Positions 1 through 5,300 of a stretch of DNA of 7,501 nt are shown one piece after another. Origin of the DNA: Desulfobacterales bacterium (GTDB taxonomy: Bacteria > Desulfobacterota > Desulfobacteria > Desulfobacterales > 4be13); NCBI GenBank assembly GCA_029934695.1, contig JAOZLU010000067.1:11857-19357 (forward strand), read 5' to 3'. The notes under the pieces are model-generated. The model did not search any database and was not told the origin of the DNA. It worked only from the letters and a program-made list of their open reading frames with translations. Within the stretch, counting starts at the first letter, position 1. Each line of letters begins with the position of its first letter. Position numbers and translations under genes: made by a program.

Positions 1-15
1 AGTGTCCGTGGCTGA

Positions 16-705
16 ATGAATCATATTTCAGAAGGCTTTTTAACAGCAGTTCAATTGCTGATCAGAGGGGATGCTGAAACATATTCGGCGGTGAGTGCCA
101 CCATCCGGGTCTCAGGCTATTCCATATCCGTGAGCCTTATTCTCGGCATTCCTCTGGGGTTTCTGCTGGGATATTATCACTTCAGAGGAAAAAGGCAGGT
201 CCGGCTGCTCGTGGATACAATGCTGGCATTGCCTACGGTTTTCATTGGTCTGCTTGTCTATGCCTTCCTGTCAAGGCGCGGCCCTCTGGGAGAATGGGGA
301 CTTCTGTTCACCCTTCCCGGAATTGCGATTGGCCAGACCATACTCGCGCTTCCTATTGTCATAGCACTGAGTGCATCTGCCGTTGAAACCATGGATCAGC
401 ATCTCAGGATAACTCTCATTTCTCTCGGGGCCAACCAGAGACAGTTATTTTTCAGCACTCTGTGGGAAGTCCGGCACAGCATTCTCGCAGCCGCCCTGAC
501 TGCTTACGGCCGGGTGATGACAGAGGTGGGCATCTCCATGATGGTCGGAGGGAACATCAAATGGCATACCCGGACCATCACCACGGCAATTGCCCTGGAA
601 ACCAATAAGGGGCTGTTTTCCATGGGCATCGCACTGGGGCTTGTACTTATTCTGATTGCATTTATTGTAAATCTCTCGGTTTCTTTTTTGCGAAAGCGGA
701 GTTGA
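16..705 (+). CDS. tupB: TupB-like tungstate ABC transporter permease
   Basis: Inner-membrane permease that would carry tungstate (or a related oxoanion) handed over by a periplasmic TupA-type binding protein and powered by the ATPase encoded next. The 229-residue product matches the usual TupB length. It has several hydrophobic segments (about residues 33-55, 64-86, 93-117 and 200-225). The cytoplasmic EAA-type coupling loop is at about 136-150 (SLGANQRQLFFSTLWEVR), and the stretch MMVGGNIKWHTRTITTAIA (about 175-193) is characteristic of the TupB group. The ATG at 16 directly follows an in-frame TGA at 13-15, which may be the stop of an upstream gene, probably tupA. No clear Shine-Dalgarno is visible in the 15 bases available, so translational coupling is likely. 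The gene overlaps the next by four bases if that gene starts at TTG 702. Assignment as tungstate rather than molybdate is by overall resemblance, not by a diagnostic residue. Confidence 0.87.
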   Translation: MNHISEGFLTAVQLLIRGDAETYSAVSATIRVSGYSISVSLILGIPLGFLLGYYHFRGKRQVRLLVDTMLALPTVFIGLLVYAFLSRRGPLGEWGLLFTLPGIAIGQTILALPIVIALSASAVETMDQHLRITLISLGANQRQLFFSTLWEVRHSILAAALTAYGRVMTEVGISMMVGGNIKWHTRTITTAIALETNKGLFSMGIALGLVLILIAFIVNLSVSFLRKRS

Positions 706-707
706 GG

Positions 708-1730
708 TTGGACAATCTTATCTATCATATCCGTCATCTCAAGCACTTCTATAATACGCATCCGGCCCTGGAAATTGACCAGTTGTCTATCTCTCAGGCG
801 TCTGTCGTGGGACTGATCGGACCCAATGGAAGTGGCAAGAGCACCCTTCTGAAACTGCTGGGCTTTATTGACCGCCCGACCAGCGGTGAGATTCTTTTCA
901 AAGGCAAGTCTGCGGAGCCGTTTTCCGACGCGGTGAGATTCCGGGTGACGCTTCTGACCCAGACCCCCTATCTGATGAAACGCTCTGTTTTCAAAAATAT
1001 CGCCTACGGCCTTCAGATCAGGGGAGACAGCAATCATCATCAGGAGCGGATATACGAAGCCCTTGAAATGGTGGGCCTGCCGGCAGAGGCGTTTGCAAAA
1101 CGCCAGTGGTATGAACTTTCAGGGGGAGAAGCCCAGAGGGTGGCTTTGGCTGCCAGAATGGTGCTGAAGCCCGAAGTTCTGCTGCTGGATGAGCCCACGG
1201 CCAGTGTTGACACGGCCAGTGCCCAGCGGATCAGGGATGCGTCCCTGCAGGCCCGCCGGGAGTGGGGAACAACGCTGATTGTCGCGAGCCATGACTGGCA
1301 GTGGCTGTATGAGATTTGTGATGAAGTGCTGCACCTGTTCAGGGGACGCCTGGCCGGATCAGGAAATGAATCTATAATACTCGGACCGTGGCATCCCCGG
1401 GATGACGGCCTGTGGGAAAAAATTTTGAATGATGGCCAGCGCATTGTGGTTTCCAAACCGCCCGAAAGAGATGCTGCCGCTGTGATCGCATCGGATCATA
1501 TCATTGTCCGGCTTCCGGGAGATGAAGACGCGCCCCGCATTCCCTCTCTTGACGGCATCATCTCACGGCTGATTCTGGAAAAATGTTCCCGTCAGATTAT
1601 TGCCGCCATACTTGTGGAAAATTTTCCGATAACCGCAAAATTCACCCAGACCCAGGTTCGCAATATGGGACTTTATCCCGGTCAAAGGGTAAAAATGTAT
1701 TATGATCCAAAATCAATACAATGGATATAG
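708..1730 (+). CDS. tupC: TupC-like tungstate ABC transporter ATPase with C-terminal TOBE-like region
   Basis: Cytoplasmic ATPase that energises the TupB permease. Read from TTG 708 it has 340 residues: Walker A GPNGSGKST at 38-46, Q-loop Gln85, signature LSGGEAQR at 137-144, Walker B VLLLDEP at 157-163, D-loop SVD and H-loop His195. The nucleotide-binding domain ends near 225. The remaining ~115 residues, ending in a stretch with TQTQVRNMGLYPGQRVKMYY, resemble the oxoanion-binding TOBE/Mop-type tail found on molybdate and tungstate ATPases. There is no ATG near the 5' end. Two in-frame TTG codons exist at 702 and 708. I chose 708 because GGAG (698-701) is 6 bases ahead of it but directly abuts 702. 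A start at 702 would give a TTGA overlap with the tupB stop and two extra residues. It is co-transcribed with tupB. Confidence 0.85.
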   Translation: MDNLIYHIRHLKHFYNTHPALEIDQLSISQASVVGLIGPNGSGKSTLLKLLGFIDRPTSGEILFKGKSAEPFSDAVRFRVTLLTQTPYLMKRSVFKNIAYGLQIRGDSNHHQERIYEALEMVGLPAEAFAKRQWYELSGGEAQRVALAARMVLKPEVLLLDEPTASVDTASAQRIRDASLQARREWGTTLIVASHDWQWLYEICDEVLHLFRGRLAGSGNESIILGPWHPRDDGLWEKILNDGQRIVVSKPPERDAAAVIASDHIIVRLPGDEDAPRIPSLDGIISRLILEKCSRQIIAAILVENFPITAKFTQTQVRNMGLYPGQRVKMYYDPKSIQWI

Positions 1731-1735
1731 TTGGG

Positions 1736-1762
1736 AGTTGAAAGTGAAAAGTTCAACTTTTT
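1736..1762 (+). terminator. Weak intrinsic terminator after tupC
   Basis: AGTTGAA (1736-1742) pairs with TTCAACT (1752-1758) around a 9-base loop, and the stem runs into a T tract ending at 1762. G-U pairs can extend the stem at its base. It lies 6 bases past the tupC stop and before the hipB promoter, where a terminator would be expected. The stem is AT-rich and weak. Confidence 0.4.
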
Positions 1763-1784
1763 CCTGCTTTGATCAAATAAGTTC

Positions 1785-1813
1785 TTGAACATCAGACAAA
1801 AATGTCATATAAG
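1785..1813 (+). promoter_or_regulatory. Sigma70-type promoter of hipBA
   Basis: TTGAAC (1785-1790) and TATAAG (1808-1813) are separated by 17 bases, giving 4/6 and 5/6 matches to the -35 and -10 consensus at ideal spacing. Transcription would start near 1820, leaving a leader of about 23 bases before the hipB ATG. The -10 box lies inside the left arm of the inverted repeat at 1803-1848. Confidence 0.7.
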
Positions 1814-1848
1814 ACCCGTTATTATTTTTTAAAGGGTAATATATGACA
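1803..1848. promoter_or_regulatory. Probable HipB operator (15-bp inverted repeat)
   Basis: TGTCATATAAGACCC (1803-1817) and GGGTAATATATGACA (1834-1848) are reverse complements at 13 of 15 positions. The outer eight bases match perfectly, with a 16-base AT-rich spacer between arms and arm centres 31 bp apart (about three helical turns). The left arm covers the -10 box. The right arm covers the hipB Shine-Dalgarno and start codon. HipB antitoxins are known to bind inverted repeats at their own promoters, so autorepression by HipB or HipBA is the natural reading. Because the left arm is upstream of the expected transcript start, this should act on DNA rather than as an mRNA hairpin. Confidence 0.65.
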
Positions 1849-2175
1849 CGGAAAAAAAGTATGCCGCCGGAGCTTGTCAGCACAATTTCCCGACTGGGGG
1901 AACATATCCGGATTGCCCGGAAGCGGCGGTTGATTACGATGGATGAAATGGCTTCCCGGATGTATGTCACCCGGAAGACACTTTCACGTCTGGAAAACGG
2001 TGAACCCGGAGTTTCCCTTGGCGTTTTTGCCTTGGCGCTCTGGGTACTCGGCTTTGACAAGGAGCTTCTGAATATTGCCGCACCCGAACAGGACCGGGTG
2101 GGTGTTTTTCTGGAACGCCGGCGCCTGCCCGAACGCGTACGCAGAGCAGCCAAAGCCGATGAACCGGATTTTTGA
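1843..2175 (+). CDS. hipB: HipB-type antitoxin, XRE-family helix-turn-helix protein
   Basis: A 110-residue DNA-binding antitoxin that would neutralise the HipA kinase encoded next and repress the shared promoter. A Cro/XRE helix-turn-helix spans about residues 15-75: LGEHIRIARKRRLITMDEMA, then the recognition region VTRKTLSRLENGEPGVSLGV. The C-terminal tail (about 85-110, rich in Arg and acidic residues) is the part that may contact HipA. The ATG at 1843 follows AGGG (1833-1836) with 6-base spacing and sits in the right arm of the putative operator. The stop is only 2 bases ahead of the hipA ATG at 2178, typical of a coupled antitoxin-toxin pair. Assignment rests on the fold plus the adjacent HipA. 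Confidence 0.88.
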   Translation: MTRKKSMPPELVSTISRLGEHIRIARKRRLITMDEMASRMYVTRKTLSRLENGEPGVSLGVFALALWVLGFDKELLNIAAPEQDRVGVFLERRRLPERVRRAAKADEPDF

Positions 2176-2177
2176 CC

Positions 2178-3419
2178 ATGACTGAAAAAAGCGTTACGGT
2201 TTTCATTTATCTGCCGTGGGAGACGGTTGCGGTCCCTGCCGGAATATTCACGCACACTGCGGAATCAGGCATCGGAACTTTTGCTTATGGTCGCAGATAT
2301 ATTGAACGGAGCAATGCCCTGCCAGTTGATCCGGTTGCCCTGCCGATTGATCTTCCTCCTCAGCCGGTAACGATCAATGGCGGTCTGTATGGCACTTTTC
2401 GTGATGCAGCCCCTGATTACTGGGGAAGACTGGTCATCTCCGTGGGTATGGGCGCACCGCCTGAAGCTGTCTCCGAGGTGGATTATCTGCTGGCAGCCAA
2501 TGCCACCCGCGCAGGAAATCTTGACTTTCGGATCTCTCCCCAAGTTCCAGAACCCGGACTTAAGCCCCCTCACTTCAGCAGGCTTCCCGATATTATGGAT
2601 GCCGCGGGAAAGCTCGAATCCGGCGGAAAGGTTGATCGTCACCTTTTTCAGCTTCTCAGGCAGGGAACCAGCATGGGCGGCGCACGTCCCAAATGCACGG
2701 TGGAGTGGGAGGACGGGCTGTGGCTCGCCAAGTTTCCGGCAAAAGGAGACGGTCTGAACATTCCCCGCATCGAATATGCCACGATGACCCTTGCCCGCCG
2801 CTGCGGAATCCGGATACCGGAAGTCCGGGTGGTTTCCGTGGGAGATAAGGACGTTTTTCTGATTCGCAGATTTGACCGGGAAAAATCCGGGGACGCATGG
2901 CTGCGTAAGGGATTCCTGAGTGCGCTTTCCCTGATGCAATGGGATGAGAGGGACCGGGTGCTATGGGATTATCCGGCCATTGCGGATACCATGCGGCGAC
3001 ATATTGCAGCAGAGGATATCCGGGAGCTTTTCCGCCGGATGATTTTCAATATTCTTGTGCGAAACACGGATGACCATCCCCGGAATCACGGTTTTCTGAT
3101 TGATAACAGTAAAATATCACTTTCGCCTGCTTATGATATTGTTCCCACACCGGCACGGGCAGGTGTCGGAACCGATTTTCATCTTGCCATGTCCGTGGGA
3201 GATTATGGAAGACAGGCCACCCTGAAAAATGCGCTGAGCCGGGCCTCGCGGTTCGGCATTTCAGATGAGGAGGCTTGGGATATGGCGGAACAACTCCGGA
3301 CAACCGTCTGTGACTGGCGGGAACATTTTGAGGCATATATGGTTTCCGTCAGAGATTCGGATATGCTGACTCCGTGTTTTGACGGATTGAGAACTGGAAA
3401 CTTGAAACTGGATACCTAA
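2178..3419 (+). CDS. hipA: HipA-family serine/threonine kinase toxin
   Basis: Toxin kinase of a type II toxin-antitoxin module. E. coli HipA phosphorylates glutamyl-tRNA synthetase and so slows translation and promotes persistence; the target here is unknown. Starting at ATG 2178 the protein has 413 residues. The N-terminal HipA subdomain includes GGLYGTFRDAAPDYWGRL (about 68-85). GTSMGGARPK (163-172) matches the phosphate-binding loop, whose serine is the autophosphorylation site in E. coli HipA. Lys185 in LWLAKFP is the probable ATP-binding lysine. NTDDHPRNHGFL (296-307) carries the catalytic Asp and metal-binding Asn, and PAYDIVP (317-323) carries the DFG-like Asp. All kinase motifs are intact, so it should be active. 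A TTG at 2172 would overlap the hipB stop, but GGA (2166-2168) is better spaced for the ATG. Lon-type release of HipA is known in E. coli and cannot be seen here. Confidence 0.92.
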   Translation: MTEKSVTVFIYLPWETVAVPAGIFTHTAESGIGTFAYGRRYIERSNALPVDPVALPIDLPPQPVTINGGLYGTFRDAAPDYWGRLVISVGMGAPPEAVSEVDYLLAANATRAGNLDFRISPQVPEPGLKPPHFSRLPDIMDAAGKLESGGKVDRHLFQLLRQGTSMGGARPKCTVEWEDGLWLAKFPAKGDGLNIPRIEYATMTLARRCGIRIPEVRVVSVGDKDVFLIRRFDREKSGDAWLRKGFLSALSLMQWDERDRVLWDYPAIADTMRRHIAAEDIRELFRRMIFNILVRNTDDHPRNHGFLIDNSKISLSPAYDIVPTPARAGVGTDFHLAMSVGDYGRQATLKNALSRASRFGISDEEAWDMAEQLRTTVCDWREHFEAYMVSVRDSDMLTPCFDGLRTGNLKLDT

Positions 3420-3431
3420 AATCTCTTTTTA

Positions 3432-3459
3432 TTGACAACGCTAAGATAAACATTATATT
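3432..3459 (+). promoter_or_regulatory. Strong sigma70-type promoter of the small selenoprotein gene
   Basis: A perfect TTGACA (3432-3437) is followed after 16 bases by TATATT (3454-3459, 5/6 match). Transcription would begin near 3466, about 45 bases before the ATG at 3511. The small gene therefore need not depend on hipBA read-through. TGTCAA at 3475-3480 is an inverted copy of the -35 box and may be chance. Confidence 0.65.
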
Positions 3460-3510
3460 TAAGTTTTACGGGACTGTCAAATTGTTTATTGAACTGAAAG
3501 GAGTGATATA

Positions 3511-3681
3511 ATGAAAGAAATAGGCTTTTTCCTGCTGATTGTGGCGGTATGGTTTCTTTTGCAGGCGTATATTCTGCCCAAATTAGGAATCTCCACATGA
3601 ATGAGAGATGCCTGTCAGTTGACAGGCAATAAGGACAATGCTCCGGTTCAGGTCGAACCAGGGGATAAATCTTCCGGCTGA
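3511..3681 (+). CDS. Small membrane selenoprotein (TGA at 3598 read as selenocysteine)
   Basis: Starts at ATG 3511 with AAAGGAG (3497-3503) 7 bases upstream, a near-ideal ribosome binding site. Conventional reading gives 29 residues ending at TGA 3598-3600. The frame stays open for 26 more codons to TGA 3679-3681, giving 56 residues if the first TGA is Sec. Residues 5-23 (GFFLLIVAVWFLLQAYILP) are one membrane helix. Then LPKLGIST, Sec30 and Cys35 form a U-x4-C motif, followed by a polar, charged tail. A SECIS-like hairpin sits 10 bases past the TGA. The motif resembles, from memory only, small deltaproteobacterial membrane proteins with Cys-x4-Cys after a similar LPKLG segment, which would make this a Cys-to-Sec variant. 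A membrane-anchored thiol/selenol redox or metal-binding role is plausible but unproven. If recoding does not occur, the product is the 29-residue peptide at 3511-3600. Confidence 0.72.
3610..3627 (+). promoter_or_regulatory. Bacterial SECIS-like element
   Basis: GCCTGTC (3610-3616) and GACAGGC (3621-3627) form a perfect 7-bp stem closing the tetraloop AGTT. The loop begins 16 bases after the TGA at 3598-3600 and has G followed by U at its second and third positions. Known bacterial SECIS elements sit inside the coding region just past the UGA, with a small apical loop that has a G (usually GU) in its first two positions, at roughly this distance. No bulged U equivalent to that of E. coli fdhF is obvious. 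SelB would bind it and deliver Sec-tRNA. Confidence 0.68.
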
Positions 3682-3753
3682 AACTTTCGTAGTGCAGCAA
3701 CTTATAAATCCACCCTCTGCTTGGCTCAGACTTAGGCGTGAGATCAGTCGAAC

Positions 3754-3787
3754 GATTGCCAAATCCGAGCCTCCGGTTTTGGCAATC
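3754..3787. repeat. 10-bp intergenic hairpin
   Basis: GATTGCCAAA (3754-3763) pairs perfectly with TTTGGCAATC (3778-3787). A T-T mismatch and an inner CCG/CGG helix leave a short loop. It lies in the non-coding stretch between the selenoprotein gene and icd and is followed on neither strand by a T tract. A REP-like or dispersed repeat unit, or an mRNA 3' end stabiliser, are both possible. Confidence 0.5.
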
Positions 3788-3808
3788 CTGCGGAGCGGAA
3801 GAGGAAAA

Positions 3809-3841
3809 GAAACCCGGCTTTTCTGGTAAAACCCGGGTTTC
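3809..3841. terminator. Long hairpin, probable terminator between selenoprotein gene and icd
   Basis: GAAACCCGG (3809-3817) pairs with CCGGGTTTC (3833-3841). After a C-C mismatch, TTTT (3819-3822) pairs with AAAA (3828-3831) around the loop CTGGT. On the + strand it is followed by CCCCCACG and only later by TTTTT (3853-3857). On the - strand it runs directly into TTTCTTTTCC, so it looks more like a terminator in the - direction or a bidirectional one. No - strand gene that would need it is seen. Confidence 0.45.
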
Positions 3842-3901
3842 CCCCACGCAACTTTTTGTCCTGCATACAGGAATGATTTTATAAATGTTGAAGCATTACA
3901 G

Positions 3902-3960
3902 AGCTTTTAGCATATACTTGTCAGTCTGGACAATTTTTTTGTTAAAAGCTGTATATGACA
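3902..3960 (+). promoter_or_regulatory. Structured leader upstream of icd with attenuator-like hairpin
   Basis: AGCTTTTA (3902-3909) is complementary to TAAAAGCT (3943-3950), and CATATAC (3911-3917) is complementary to GTATATG (3951-3957). The order is A-B-A'-B', so the two helices interleave and are probably mutually exclusive. Between them TTGTC (3918-3922) and GACAA (3929-3933) make a 5-bp hairpin followed by seven Ts (3934-3940), the shape of a weak intrinsic terminator. A promoter with TATACT (3913-3918) and TTGAAG (3888-3893) is possible, but its 19-base spacing is poor. If transcription starts upstream, this could act as an attenuator for icd; otherwise the palindromes may be protein-binding sites. 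Confidence 0.35.
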
Positions 3961-3965
3961 TGAAA

Positions 3966-3969
3966 GGAG
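3966..3969 (+). promoter_or_regulatory. Ribosome binding site fixing the icd start
   Basis: GGAG within AAAGGAG lies 5 bases before ATG 3975. Two in-frame upstream ATGs (3885 and 3960) lack such a site, and the 3960 start would put the Shine-Dalgarno inside the coding sequence. An out-of-frame ATG at 3955 opens only a two-codon ORF (ATG ACA TGA). Confidence 0.75.
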
Positions 3970-3974
3970 CGTAT

Positions 3975-5198
3975 ATGACTGACCCAAAAGGACTCATCAC
4001 TTATACAGAAGAGGGAAAGCTTCTGGTGCCTGACTTTCCTGTGATCCCCTTTATCGAAGGGGACGGGACAGGGCCTGATATCTGGCGGGCTGCCCGTCTT
4101 GTGATTGACGGCGCTGTTTCCCAGGCTTACGGGAGTACTCGGGCTGTCCGGTGGCTGGAGATTCTTGCCGGTGAAAAGGCGTTTGAGCAGACCGGCAACT
4201 GGCTGCCTGATGAAACACTGGAACTGGTCAGAACCCATCGCGTCGCCATAAAAGGACCGCTTACCACACCTGTGGGAAAAGGATTCCGAAGCATCAACGT
4301 GGCCCTGCGCCAGGAACTTGACCTTTATGCATGCATAAGACCGGTTAAGTATATCAGGGGGATTCCCGGGCCCATGCTTCGACCGGATGATGTGGACATG
4401 GTTGTTTTCAGGGAAAATACTGAGGATGTCTATATGGGCATTGAATGGGAAGCCGGTTCTGACACAGCCCGGAAAATAATTGACTTGGTCAGGGAGGACA
4501 CCGGCCGCGAGATTCGGGCCGACTCCGGTATCGGCCTGAAGCCCATCAGCCGGACCGGAACCCGTCGTCTTGTGCGTATGGCCATCGAATATGCCATTGA
4601 ACACGGCAGGGAAAGCGTCACTCTGGTTCATAAGGGAAATATCATGAAATTTACTGAAGGGGCTTTCCGCAACTGGGGGTATGAGGTTGCCCAAGAGGAA
4701 TTTGGGGAACACACCCTGACTGAAGAGCAACTGTATGAAAATCACGCGGGAACTGTTCCCGAAGGAAAGGTCGTCATCAGGGACCGGATCGCCGATGCCA
4801 TGTTTCAGCAGATTCTTCTGCGTCCTGAAGAATATGACGTGCTTGCCATGCCCAATCTGAATGGCGACTATATGTCCGATGCCTTGGCGGCCATGGTGGG
4901 CGGTCTCGGTATGGCCCCGGGTGCCAATATCGGCGACGGTTACGCACTTTTTGAAGCCACCCACGGCACTGCTCCCAAATATGCGGGACAGGACAAAGTG
5001 AATCCCGGATCACTGATTCTTTCCGGTGCCATGATGCTTGACCATCTGGATTGGAAAGAGGCTGCTGACCGGGTGAGGCAGGGATTGCTGAAAGCTGTGG
5101 AAAAAAAGCGTGTGACTTATGACCTGGCCCGGCAGATGGAGGGTGCCACAGAGGTCAAATGCTCTGAGTTCGCGGAGACCGTCGTAAACAGCTTATGA
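3975..5198 (+). CDS. icd: NADP-dependent isocitrate dehydrogenase
   Basis: Cytoplasmic TCA-cycle enzyme that oxidatively decarboxylates isocitrate to 2-oxoglutarate with reduction of NADP. From ATG 3975 it has 407 residues, close to the 416 of the E. coli enzyme, and aligns with it along its whole length. Isocitrate-binding residues are in RSINVALRQELDLYACIRP: Ser106, Asn108, Arg112 and Arg122, equivalent to E. coli Ser113, Asn115, Arg119 and Arg129. Arg146 and Tyr153 follow. The catalytic lysine is Lys220 in LVHKGNIMKF. Metal-binding aspartates are Asp298 and Asp302 in NLNGDYMSD. NADP preference is supported by HGTAPKYAGQDKVNPGS (330-346), with Lys335 and Tyr336, and by Tyr382 and Arg386, which contact the 2'-phosphate in E. 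coli. Ser106 is the residue phosphorylated by AceK in enterics, but no aceK is visible here. The gene stands alone, with its own leader and a downstream terminator. Confidence 0.96.
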   Translation: MTDPKGLITYTEEGKLLVPDFPVIPFIEGDGTGPDIWRAARLVIDGAVSQAYGSTRAVRWLEILAGEKAFEQTGNWLPDETLELVRTHRVAIKGPLTTPVGKGFRSINVALRQELDLYACIRPVKYIRGIPGPMLRPDDVDMVVFRENTEDVYMGIEWEAGSDTARKIIDLVREDTGREIRADSGIGLKPISRTGTRRLVRMAIEYAIEHGRESVTLVHKGNIMKFTEGAFRNWGYEVAQEEFGEHTLTEEQLYENHAGTVPEGKVVIRDRIADAMFQQILLRPEEYDVLAMPNLNGDYMSDALAAMVGGLGMAPGANIGDGYALFEATHGTAPKYAGQDKVNPGSLILSGAMMLDHLDWKEAADRVRQGLLKAVEKKRVTYDLARQMEGATEVKCSEFAETVVNSL

Positions 5199-5227
5199 AA
5201 CGTAAAAAGTGGGCCCGAAAAGAAGGA

Positions 5228-5278
5228 GTGCAAAAATTGAGTGAAGCGGAGTGGAACGGTTTTTTGCACACGCTCCGC
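5228..5278. terminator. Terminator region between convergent icd and chemoreceptor gene
   Basis: GTGCAAAAA (5228-5236) pairs perfectly with TTTTTGCAC (5261-5269). An overlapping alternative joins GCGGAG (5246-5251) with CTCCGC (5273-5278), extendable by a wobble and a GC pair. The two cannot form together. Located 29 bases past the icd stop and 23 bases past the chemoreceptor stop, the region probably ends transcription from both sides. No long T tract follows the stems on the + strand. Confidence 0.5.
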
Positions 5279-5300
5279 CCTGTTTCCGCATTCATATTGT

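Larger units (their letters stand above)
3682..3884. other. Non-coding intergenic stretch with structured DNA
   Basis: No convincing gene is present. The short ORFs crossing it on both strands lack ribosome binding sites and read across the inverted repeats. Its only definite content is the two hairpins at 3754-3787 and 3809-3841, plus weaker pairings such as GGCTC (3723-3727) with GAGCC (3767-3771). It has the look of an interspersed repeat, which cannot be confirmed from one window. Confidence 0.45.

Noticed and set aside
1..15. Four codons and TGA in frame at the window start, possibly the end of tupA
   Set aside because: Too short to identify; mentioned with tupB but not called as a gene.
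3601..3681. Separate 26-codon ORF re-initiating at the ATG right after TGA 3598
   Set aside because: Possible as TGAATG coupling, but the hairpin geometry and the Cys spacing are better explained by selenocysteine read-through in one protein.
3638..3829. 63-codon + strand ORF starting inside the selenoprotein gene
   Set aside because: It lacks a ribosome binding site, overlaps the selenoprotein C-terminus in another frame and covers hairpins; more likely repeat-derived open frame.
3416..3847. 143-codon - strand ORF across the hipA-icd intergenic region
   Set aside because: It lies antisense to the well-supported promoter and small selenoprotein gene, runs through two inverted repeats and has no recognisable domain.
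3885..3974. N-terminal extension of icd from ATG 3885
   Set aside because: The 30 extra residues have no counterpart in isocitrate dehydrogenases, there is no Shine-Dalgarno at 3885, and the segment covers the leader structures. ATG 3975 has a strong site.
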